A stretch of 48,518 nucleotides of DNA, taken from Fimbriimonadia bacterium. GTDB taxonomy: Bacteria > Armatimonadota > Fimbriimonadia > Fimbriimonadales > Fimbriimonadaceae. The DNA is taken from NCBI GenBank assembly GCA_030427425.1, contig JAUICQ010000010.1, positions 1 through 48,518 of the forward strand, in the 5' to 3' direction. Positions 41,109 to 48,518 of the stretch are shown here, in pieces. The first letter of the stretch is position 1, and each line of letters starts with the position of its first letter. A program made the translations under genes and the position numbers. The notes below the pieces were generated by a model that saw only the letters and a program-made list of their open reading frames with translations, was not told the DNA's origin and did no database searches.

Positions 41109-41824
41109 ATAATACCGATGTTCCCGAACATATACTTCTCAATTGTGGCAGTTTTTATGCCAGATTTATACATTTTATCCGATAGTTCGCTTAAACTGAT
41201 GAAATTCTGAGTGCTGCTGAAAAGATATTTCCCTGCACTGCTATTTCCAGAGAATCTCCACACTAAAGGTAATAGATTACCTAAAACAAACTTAGAAAGG
41301 GAATACATAATTTGATTATCAGGTCTTGCGGTATCGATGCTAACAAAGGTGCCACCAGTTTTTAGTACTCTAGAAATTTCAGTGAGTCCTTTATCGAGAT
41401 CTACTAGGTTTCTTAATCCCCATCCAACAGTAATGGCGTCGAAAGTATTATCTTCGAATGGTAAATTCAAGGCATCTGCTTGCACTATCTCTACATTTTT
41501 CTTCGTACCGTGCTTGGTTTTACAGATATGGAGAAGCTCTTCACAGTAATCTACAGCAACTACTTTGCCATTATCTCCTACTCTATTCAACAAGGGAGTA
41601 ATAAAATCTCCACTGCCGGTGCATAAATCTAGCACCTTCGCTCCCTTCTTTAGTGTCAAATTTTTTACGGCAATTCTTCTCCAGGTGTGGTGCCGGCCGG
41701 CGGTCATGATGGTATTCAGGGAATCGTAAGAGCTTGCAATAGAACCAAACATCCTATTTACTGCAATCGATCTTTTCTCCGGATTGCTGGAATTTACGTC
41801 CTTCATAAAATGGTTGCTGTGCAT
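41090..41824 (-). CDS. ubiquinone/menaquinone methyltransferase
   Basis: SAM-dependent C-methyltransferase, UbiE/MenG family, 244 residues. It methylates demethylmenaquinol and/or the ubiquinone precursor. The N-terminal VNRMFGSIASSYDSLNTIMT is the family signature, and the SAM site is VLDLCTGSGDF. Later motifs are ALNLPFEDNTFDAITVGWGL, RVLKTGGTFVSID and GIIWGKKG. The wording of the N-terminal block (MTAGRHHTWRR) is closer to MenG forms outside the Proteobacteria. It is cotranscribed with the polyprenyl synthase gene, which overlaps its end. Confidence 0.93.
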   Translation of the reverse strand: MHSNHFMKDVNSSNPEKRSIAVNRMFGSIASSYDSLNTIMTAGRHHTWRRIAVKNLTLKKGAKVLDLCTGSGDFITPLLNRVGDNGKVVAVDYCEELLHICKTKHGTKKNVEIVQADALNLPFEDNTFDAITVGWGLRNLVDLDKGLTEISRVLKTGGTFVSIDTARPDNQIMYSLSKFVLGNLLPLVWRFSGNSSAGKYLFSSTQNFISLSELSDKMYKSGIKTATIEKYMFGNIGIIWGKKG

Positions 41825-41896
41825 ATGGCGAGTACTCTCTATATTTTACTGTTAGAATTAACAGGTATTGTGAGAATTGGGAGAAAAATAAAAAAA

Positions 41897-41921
41897 TGCT
41901 GAGGAGGGAGTCTCCTCAGCA
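41897..41921 (-). terminator. terminator of the giant repeat gene
   Basis: TGCTGAGGAG pairs with CTCCTCAGCA. On the minus strand it is followed by ATTTTTTTATTTTT, a textbook intrinsic terminator. Confidence 0.92.
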
Positions 41922-41963
41922 AATTCAATGAAGTTATTTTGCATGTTTAATTAGTTACCATCA

Positions 41964-44900
41964 TTATAAGCAGCTTAGTATAGCAGCTTTTCTACCATCA
42001 TCCATGTTACTTGACACATAGGCCCATAATGTACTGTTGTTCAGTATAGCTAATGCTTGAGCCGAAGTGAACCAACCACACTGAGTTAGATCGAAGTTTT
42101 CGAATTGTGTAGCACCATCTAAAGCTGCAACCTGAGCAGGAGTTAGAGACTGTACTCTAGCTTGTGAATAGAGGAATCCTATGAATCCAGTGTCCATACC
42201 TGATGTTGGTACGTACTGTATCTTGTATCCAGTAGTAGCGTCGTCAGCTGTATCAGCTAACCACTCTACTTGTGTCTGTATGAGCGCTTGCACCTGAGTA
42301 TCAGATAAGTCTCCAAGTTGTGTTTCACTCAAATATCCTAACTGAGTGGTGCTGATAGAAGCAATCTGTGATAGCGACTGCAATCTAGCCTGAGCAATAC
42401 CAGCGTCGGCATCTGTTAAGTAGGAGACGAAGTCTGAATCCATACCTGACACTGGCAAGTGCCGTATCTTATCTGCATTTGCAAGCGCTTGTACCTGATC
42501 AGAAGTAAGATCTTGTGTCATCGTATCAGAGAAATCTGCCAACTGATTAGCACTAAAGTAGGTTACTTGAGTAGGAGTTAGCGTAGTTACGAGTGATGAT
42601 ATTGTTCGCAATCTAGTCTCTGCCGTACCACTGGTTTCACTACCTGTTTCAGTAAGGAACGGGATGAATGTAGAACTGATACTTGTGACAGGTACATACT
42701 GTATTTTATCTGCATCAGCAAGTGCTTGTACTTGTGTGATCGATAGTGCATCAGCTCTATCTGTACTATCAAGATAACCTAGGAATTGACTGTCAAATCC
42801 TGACACTGGCAAGTGCTGTATCTTATCTGCATCTGCAAGCGCTTGTACCTGATCAGAAGTAAGATCTTGTGTCATCGCATCAGAGAAATCTGCCAACTGA
42901 TTAGCACTAAAGTAGGTTACTTGAGTAGAAGTTAGCGAAGTTACGAGTGATGATATTGTTCGCAATCTAGTCTCTGCTGTACCACTGGTTTCACTACCTG
43001 TTTCAGTTAAGTAGGAGATGAAGTCTGAATCCATACATTCTACTACTGAGGTGTCTGGTAGAGTTTCTTTAACTGGTACGTACTGTATATCATCAGAATC
43101 GGCAAGAGCTTGTACTTGTGCTTCAGTAAGAGCTTGTACCTGAGTATAGGATAGATCTGCTAACTGATCGCTACTCATGTATCCTAACTGAGTGGTGCTG
43201 AGGGAAGCAATCTGTGAAAGCGATCGCAATCTAGCCTGAGCAATATCAGCGTCGGCATCTGTTAAGTAGGAGATGAATTCCGAATCTATATCTGCTACTG
43301 GTACGTGCTGTACAAGATCTGCATCAGCAAGTGCTTGTACCTGTGTTGATGTTAACGCCTGTACCTGTGCAGTAGTAAGAGCTGCTACCTGTGCATCAGA
43401 TAGATATCCTACCTGATCGGTGGAGAAGTATCCTAACTGAGTAGTGGTTAAGCTAGCCACTTGTGAAGTAGCTAAGGCTTGTATTCTAGCCTCTGAAGTA
43501 GAACCACTGCCATCGAGTGCATCGATCTGGTCCTCACTAAGTTGTGCAGCTTGTGCATCCGATAGCCACTGGATGTCCTTGAAGGTACCACCAACACTTT
43601 CGCTATCATTATCAGCTAAGTACTGGATTTGAGTTTGTGATAGTGCTTGTACTCTTGTAGAATCGGTGAGCAGATCGATGAATGCTTCATTTATACAGTT
43701 GACCACAGATCCATCTTCAAGAGTTTGCGTTGTAGGTAAGTACTGTATCACATTATCTGTAGCCATCTGACCAACCTGATCCGTTGTTAATGCCTGTACC
43801 TGTGCAGCAGAGAACTGACCCCATTGTGTAGTGGTTATGTGAGCAAACTGTGTTGTTTCATCCAGCGCTGCGATCTGTGCTGCAGATAGAGACTGCACTT
43901 TATCTTCATCATTTAGATAGGTAAAGAAGGTTGCATCCATACCAGCTACTGGTAAGTGGTGGATACGTAATCCGCCTACGCCATCATCACCAGCTGCTAG
44001 GTGAGCTACCTGAGTTGATGTTAACGCTTGTGTTTGTGCATCTGCGAACTGACCCAGCTGTGTAGAGCTAAACATACCTATCTGATTGTTTGAAAGTACA
44101 GCAATTTGTGATAACGCTTGTACCTTAGCAGATGTATCTAGTAAGTCTACAAATTCCTGATCTATACCGCTAGTAGCAACATACTGTAGGTTGCCATCTG
44201 TTACAAGCTGATCTACGTGAGTAGCTGTTAATGCTTGTACTTGAGTATCGTTTAATTGGTCTAGTTGTGCTGATGTTAAATATTGAATTTGAGCAGCGGT
44301 GAAAGAACCTATCTGTGTTAGAGATCTTACTCTACTCTCATTATTTAAGTAACCTACTAGTTCACTATCGATGTGTGCGGCAGTTAAATACTGTAGTTGG
44401 TCTGTATCAGCAAGGTGCTGTACCTGAGTCTCTGTTAATGTTTGAACTTGTGCCTCAGAGAGTGCTCCTAACTGATCACTAGTTAACCATCCTAACTGAT
44501 TGTTAGTGAAGAGTGTTGGATCTACTCCAGTAATCTGATCTGTAGTGATAGCTTGTGTTTCAGCTTGTGTATCTAGGTAACCTAACTGAGTACCGTTTAA
44601 CAATGCCATCTGGGCAGAGGACATGAGAGCAAATAGGTAAGTATCAACTACATCATCAGCATCCGTGTCTACTTGTTTGGTTAACTGAGCAGCTGTCAAT
44701 GCCTGTACCTGACTGTCAGACAGGTTCTGTACCATTGTTGTAGTATTCAAGTATGCAAACTGATCGTCAAGCAACTGTGTCTGTGCATCAGATAGTAATT
44801 GGATAGCGTATGTATCTACCACATCATCAGCATCAGTGTCTACTTGGTTGCTTGCCATATATTGCACCTGAGCTTCAGTCATGGCATTTACTTGGTCGTC

Positions 44901-47900
44901 ACTGAGTCTCTGCATTCTTGCAGTACTGTTTAGATAACCTAACTGAGCACCAGTGAGAGCTGCAAACTGTGTTGTACTTAACCATTGGACGTTGTACGTT
45001 CCATCAGCATCTGTGTCGTTGTCTGCTAACCACTGCATCTGAGTTTCTGTTAATGATGGTGCCTGTGCAGCTGTAATAGCTTGGATCTGAGCTTGTGATA
45101 ACTCACTGAAGTCGATTGCCGCTACTTGGTCTCCTGTTAAGGAGGCAATTCTGTTTCCATCTATGTAACTTAACTGTGTTGCATCGAACAGACCTACTTG
45201 TGCAGCAGACATGTATTCGATGAGGTATGTATCAGCTACACCATCAGCATCAGTATCTACCTGAGTATCAGTCATATGCTGGATATGTAAAGAGGTGAAA
45301 TCGTCTATCTGATCGTTAGAGAAAGCATCCATTCGGCTGCTAGAATCATCTCTATCAGTACATAGATATCCCATTTGTGCTGTAGTTAACTGTTGAACTT
45401 GTGCACCCGTTAGCAATTGAAGCTGTTTGTTCACTCCTACTGTATTATCGGCTAAACCTTGAACAGCGGCTTCAGACATTGCTTGCAGTTGAGCGCTGGA
45501 GATGCGACCTAGCCTGTCTGCACTATCTAAGTACCCAATCTGTGTACCATCTAATGCGCCAAACTGTTCTGCACTTAACCACTGGATGTTGTATGTTCCA
45601 TCGCTATCTGTATCTGTATCAACTAACCAATCTAGTTGTGTTTCTGTAAATGCAGCTACCTGAGCAGTTGAAAGTTGACCGATCTGTTCTTCAGTTAATT
45701 TAGTGAGATCGATAGCAGCTACCTGAGCAGGCAATAGTTTTTGTACGTAAACATCTGTATTTAGAGCAGCTAACTGATCTGCGGAAAGAACTGCTACACT
45801 AGCTGCTGGTAAGTACTGCAGTTTATTGGTGTACCCTTCAGCTTCTACTGCATCATCAGCAAAGGCACGGATCTGATCAACAGTTAAGTCTGCTACGTCG
45901 TCTGTGCTTAATTGTGCTACCTGATCTCCAGTGAACCATCCTAACTGTTCACTGCTAAACTTATCGAAGTTATCGCTCTTCAGCGCATTGAACTTACTTC
46001 CAGATAAGCTAGTAAACTGATCTTGACTCATGAATGTAAGTACGCTAGTAGTATTATCAGAAGCTGTTGCATCAGATAAGTAGTTTAATTGTGCATCACT
46101 CATAGCATTGAGGTTGTCCGAAGTCATTGCTTGGAATCTTTCCTGTGTATTGAGTGTATCTAGTTCTGCATCTGTAAGAGCAGCTGCCTGATCGGTGGTC
46201 ATCCATCCAATCTGTTCAGTTGTAAACTTATCGAAGTTGCTACCTTTTAATGCAGTGAACTTAGCTAGTAGATCGTCAGAACCTGCTAATGCTTGGATCT
46301 GATCTTCTGTTACCCATGTTACTTTATAAGTTGTTACATCATCTACTGTCTGAGTAGCTTCAGATATCCATCCTAACTGATCGGTGGATAGAAGAGCCAT
46401 CTGTGCTGCGGTTATAGATTGTAACTGTTCCTGCGAGAATGCCTTAAGTTCATTCTCTTCAATGGTTAATAGTTGTCCCTGAACGGTGTAGGCTGCCAAC
46501 TGAGCAGCTGTTAAGAATGCCATCTTAGCATCATCGAAGAGTAAGTCTAACTGATCGGTTGTTAATTCACCAATCTGACCCACTGTCACCCATTGAATCT
46601 GGTTGTTATCAGTTCTAAAGGCACCTAGTTGTGCATCACTTAGTGTTGCGAAGTTAGCATTACTAATTGCCTCAACTTCGTCCTGTGTTAATTCTCCTAC
46701 CTGATCTGTTGTCATTCCAGATAGCTGTGTTGTACCAAATGCTGCGAATCTTGCTACAGAGCTTGCGTCTGCAGCATCAGTAACTAATGCTCTAAACTTG
46801 GTTGTATCTAACGCACCAACTTGGTCTGATGTTAGAGAAGGTATATCGGCCACATCAACCCATTTTAGCTGATCTTCAGAGAAGTTACCAAACTTAGCGG
46901 CTGGAACCCATGATAGCTGGTCGGCTGAGAATACTGTAAATCTTTCTACAGTGTTCATGGTAGCATACTCTTCATCGGAGAATACTGCCATTTTATCTGC
47001 AGAACTGAACCATCCTAATTGATCGCTTGTTAATACTTCAAACTTAGAAGTATCTCTACCGTCTCCACCTAATAGTGCTGTTATCTGATCTACGGATAAC
47101 GCATTAAACTGATCTTCCGATACCCAAGGAATCTGTGTTGTTGTAAAGTATCCTAGCTGTGCATCTGTAAATGCAGGGAACTGAGCATCAGAGAACGATT
47201 GGAATCTATCTTCAGTACCGACGCTCTGCAGATCTACATCTCTAAGTACTCCTAGCTGATTATTTTCTTCAGTTGAAGTAAAGTATGCTAGTTGAGCATC
47301 TGCGAATAGAGCGAATCGTCCATCTGCTCCTTCTAGGAATGCTTGTAGGTTAGCTGCAGGAACGTTCTGTACCTGAGCCTGTGATAATTTCTGTAAACCG
47401 TTCTGTGGTGTTGTAGGGTCGTCGTTGCTTAGATCGATTGCTGAAATAGCTACTAACTGCTCTACAGACATGGTTGCAAATAGATCTGCTGGTATAGCTG
47501 CGATCTGATCGGCTGTAAAGTGAGCGAGTTCTTCTACAGAGAATGTAGCAAACTTATCTGCATCTAGAGCCGCAATCTGATCGGCTGAGATGTTTGTAAT
47601 ATCTTCGTAAGTTCCATCTCCTTGTAGCCAGTTGTACTGTTCTGCACTAAGCGCTGCTTGCTGATCTGTAGTTACGTAAGAGATCTGATCTGGTGTGATA
47701 GCTCTTAGCTGAGTTTCACTAAATCTAGCAAATGTAGCAGCTGGGATTGCCTGGATCTGATCTTCTGTTAGTACAGGAACTACATTTTCATCAAATACTG
47801 CTAGGTAGGCATCTAATGCTCCGTTTCTTGCATCATCATCATCGCCTTCCATGTTAGCACTATCTAGCCATGCAAAGTAATCTGGAGTTACATATGGCAT

Positions 47901-48518
47901 CTGATCCACGGTGAATCCGGCCATCTGTGCTGGTGAGTATTCTTGTAATACTGCAGAAGTGAACCAGGATACCTGATTTGGATTTTCAGGTAAGAAGTAT
48001 CCTAACTGATCTGCTGTAAAGTATACTGTTTTACTATTATCTTTGAAAGTATCAAATTTTGCTTCTGGTAATACTTCGATCTGTGGCTGAGTAAATGCCT
48101 GAGTAGCAGATTCTGTTAAGTTAACGATCTGTGTTGTAGATAGATCGTACATAATTTCGTTGGTACTTAGTGCCGCTACCTGCTCAGCAGTCAGGTTGTT
48201 GTTTAGCTTTCTGTTAATCTCATTAGTTAATGATTCAACAGTGCTCATTTTACTCTCGATAGTAGCGCTTACTGTATCGTTGACACCGTCTACGCTGGTT
48301 TTTACTTCTCCAACAGCAGAATGTACATCTCCGACAACAGAGCTTACGCTATCTACGCCGGATTTTACTTCTCCAACGGCAGAGCTTACGCTATCTACGC
48401 CGGATTTTACTTCTCCAACGGCAGAGCTTACGCTATCTACGCCGGATTTTACATCTCCAACGGCAGAGCTTACGCTATCTACGCCGGATTTTACATCTCC
48501 AACGGCAGAGCTTACGCT
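41964..48518 (-). CDS. giant octapeptide-repeat protein, N-terminus off right edge
   Basis: The frame is open from the stop at 41964 to the right edge, giving at least 2,184 residues. The ATG at 48248 is internal, because another 90 codons precede it without a stop. These 90 codons encode 14-residue double heptads (DSVSSAVGDVKSGV pattern). The main body is a degenerate repeat of period eight, [S/T]-x-[D/E/A/T]-Q-[I/V/L/F]-x-x-[L/F/M], for example QLGYMSSDQLADLSYTQVQA, running nearly to the end. Linkers such as DTDADGVAD and DTDSDGTYN resemble calcium loops. The composition is acidic with almost no cysteine and no membrane segment. A surface or secreted structural protein is likely, but unproven. 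A strong terminator follows. Confidence 0.85.
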   Translation of the reverse strand, partial: SVSSAVGDVKSGVDSVSSAVGDVKSGVDSVSSAVGEVKSGVDSVSSAVGEVKSGVDSVSSVVGDVHSAVGEVKTSVDGVNDTVSATIESKMSTVESLTNEINRKLNNNLTAEQVAALSTNEIMYDLSTTQIVNLTESATQAFTQPQIEVLPEAKFDTFKDNSKTVYFTADQLGYFLPENPNQVSWFTSAVLQEYSPAQMAGFTVDQMPYVTPDYFAWLDSANMEGDDDDARNGALDAYLAVFDENVVPVLTEDQIQAIPAATFARFSETQLRAITPDQISYVTTDQQAALSAEQYNWLQGDGTYEDITNISADQIAALDADKFATFSVEELAHFTADQIAAIPADLFATMSVEQLVAISAIDLSNDDPTTPQNGLQKLSQAQVQNVPAANLQAFLEGADGRFALFADAQLAYFTSTEENNQLGVLRDVDLQSVGTEDRFQSFSDAQFPAFTDAQLGYFTTTQIPWVSEDQFNALSVDQITALLGGDGRDTSKFEVLTSDQLGWFSSADKMAVFSDEEYATMNTVERFTVFSADQLSWVPAAKFGNFSEDQLKWVDVADIPSLTSDQVGALDTTKFRALVTDAADASSVARFAAFGTTQLSGMTTDQVGELTQDEVEAISNANFATLSDAQLGAFRTDNNQIQWVTVGQIGELTTDQLDLLFDDAKMAFLTAAQLAAYTVQGQLLTIEENELKAFSQEQLQSITAAQMALLSTDQLGWISEATQTVDDVTTYKVTWVTEDQIQALAGSDDLLAKFTALKGSNFDKFTTEQIGWMTTDQAAALTDAELDTLNTQERFQAMTSDNLNAMSDAQLNYLSDATASDNTTSVLTFMSQDQFTSLSGSKFNALKSDNFDKFSSEQLGWFTGDQVAQLSTDDVADLTVDQIRAFADDAVEAEGYTNKLQYLPAASVAVLSADQLAALNTDVYVQKLLPAQVAAIDLTKLTEEQIGQLSTAQVAAFTETQLDWLVDTDTDSDGTYNIQWLSAEQFGALDGTQIGYLDSADRLGRISSAQLQAMSEAAVQGLADNTVGVNKQLQLLTGAQVQQLTTAQMGYLCTDRDDSSSRMDAFSNDQIDDFTSLHIQHMTDTQVDTDADGVADTYLIEYMSAAQVGLFDATQLSYIDGNRIASLTGDQVAAIDFSELSQAQIQAITAAQAPSLTETQMQWLADNDTDADGTYNVQWLSTTQFAALTGAQLGYLNSTARMQRLSDDQVNAMTEAQVQYMASNQVDTDADDVVDTYAIQLLSDAQTQLLDDQFAYLNTTTMVQNLSDSQVQALTAAQLTKQVDTDADDVVDTYLFALMSSAQMALLNGTQLGYLDTQAETQAITTDQITGVDPTLFTNNQLGWLTSDQLGALSEAQVQTLTETQVQHLADTDQLQYLTAAHIDSELVGYLNNESRVRSLTQIGSFTAAQIQYLTSAQLDQLNDTQVQALTATHVDQLVTDGNLQYVATSGIDQEFVDLLDTSAKVQALSQIAVLSNNQIGMFSSTQLGQFADAQTQALTSTQVAHLAAGDDGVGGLRIHHLPVAGMDATFFTYLNDEDKVQSLSAAQIAALDETTQFAHITTTQWGQFSAAQVQALTTDQVGQMATDNVIQYLPTTQTLEDGSVVNCINEAFIDLLTDSTRVQALSQTQIQYLADNDSESVGGTFKDIQWLSDAQAAQLSEDQIDALDGSGSTSEARIQALATSQVASLTTTQLGYFSTDQVGYLSDAQVAALTTAQVQALTSTQVQALADADLVQHVPVADIDSEFISYLTDADADIAQARLRSLSQIASLSTTQLGYMSSDQLADLSYTQVQALTEAQVQALADSDDIQYVPVKETLPDTSVVECMDSDFISYLTETGSETSGTAETRLRTISSLVTSLTSTQVTYFSANQLADFSDAMTQDLTSDQVQALADADKIQHLPVSGFDSQFLGYLDSTDRADALSITQVQALADADKIQYVPVTSISSTFIPFLTETGSETSGTAETRLRTISSLVTTLTPTQVTYFSANQLADFSDTMTQDLTSDQVQALANADKIRHLPVSGMDSDFVSYLTDADAGIAQARLQSLSQIASISTTQLGYLSETQLGDLSDTQVQALIQTQVEWLADTADDATTGYKIQYVPTSGMDTGFIGFLYSQARVQSLTPAQVAALDGATQFENFDLTQCGWFTSAQALAILNNSTLWAYVSSNMDDGRKAAILSCL
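42445..42653 (-). repeat. 209-bp in-gene duplication, copy 1
   Basis: Matches 42799-43007 with six differences by eye. Spacing is 354 bp, a multiple of three, so it stays in frame. Confidence 0.85.
42799..43007 (-). repeat. 209-bp in-gene duplication, copy 2
   Basis: Second copy of the 209-bp segment. The flanking CATCTGTTAAGTAGGAGA blocks show that larger stretches of the array were also copied. Confidence 0.85.
48337..48518 (-). repeat. 42-bp tandem repeat inside the giant gene
   Basis: CTATCTACGCCGGATTTTAC recurs at 48349, 48391, 48433 and 48475, an exact 42-bp period (14 codons), running off the edge. The units differ by one base (acttct/acatct). More degenerate units continue to 48249. 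Near-identity indicates recent expansion. Confidence 0.9.

Noticed and set aside
48246-48248. ATG as start of the giant gene
   Set aside because: The frame continues without a stop for 90 codons to the window edge, with a clear coding repeat.
48337-48518. Iteron-type replication origin
   Set aside because: The 42-bp repeats are in frame and translate into regular heptads; no replication gene nearby.

Overview
The window is 48.5 kb of AT-rich bacterial chromosome with standard-code genes. About 36 coding regions lie in short operons on both strands, with four tRNA genes (Thr-GGT, Tyr-GTA, Thr-CGT, Lys-CTT). There is no rRNA, CRISPR array, transposase, integrase or phage module. The organism looks diderm: it has many lipoproteins and Sec signal peptides, an MlaE-type lipid permease and TatA. 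It respires (aconitase, malate dehydrogenase, a quinone methyltransferase and a long-chain polyprenyl synthase) and has a type IV pilus or type II secretion core. The phylum cannot be fixed by eye. The coiled-coil protein at 9.0-9.6 kb and the MenG-like form of the methyltransferase lean away from Proteobacteria, toward cyanobacteria-related or other deep diderm lineages. The dispersed palindromes and eukaryote-like repeat proteins (LRR, WD40, J domains) would suit a host-associated life. Both points are inference.

Layout. 0-5.2 kb: the 3' end of an unknown gene, an orphan dipeptide-transport ATPase, a NarL-type regulator, an exported protein with phosphoglycerate mutase, and a lipoprotein. 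5.3-9.6 kb: sugar metabolism (RmlA-like nucleotidyltransferase, HIT hydrolase, ROK kinase, mannose-1-phosphate guanylyltransferase) and a coiled-coil protein. 9.7-14.1 kb: tRNAs, a HAF-like exported protein, a Gly-rich lipoprotein, a candidate structured RNA and an exported lipase. 14.1-18.6 kb: malate dehydrogenase, a J-domain/WD40 fusion and a peptide-binding lipoprotein. 18.6-26.5 kb: an MFS transporter with an aspartoacylase-like protein that has lost its metal ligands, RecR, TatA, an exported J-domain lipoprotein and a large cytosolic protein of uncertain family. 26.5-31.5 kb: PilC and a minimal PilD, tRNA-Lys, an aldehyde dehydrogenase, a Tat-like exported protein and a membrane-anchored GNAT protein. 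31.5-39.2 kb: a membrane protein pair, aconitase, an LRR protein and a cluster of dispersed repeats. 39.2-41.9 kb: MlaE and a quinone operon. 41.9 kb to the right edge: one giant repeat gene running off the window.

Most notable are: the giant protein, built of octapeptide repeats with Ca-loop-like DxDxDG linkers and an N-terminal array of near-identical 14-residue double heptads; a recurring arrangement in which a -10 box sits 4-12 nt before the start codon, implying leaderless mRNAs; two or more families of dispersed palindromic repeats; the apparent AstE pseudoenzyme coupled to an MFS transporter; and the exported J-domain and GNAT proteins. No complete defence system or biosynthetic cluster was seen.
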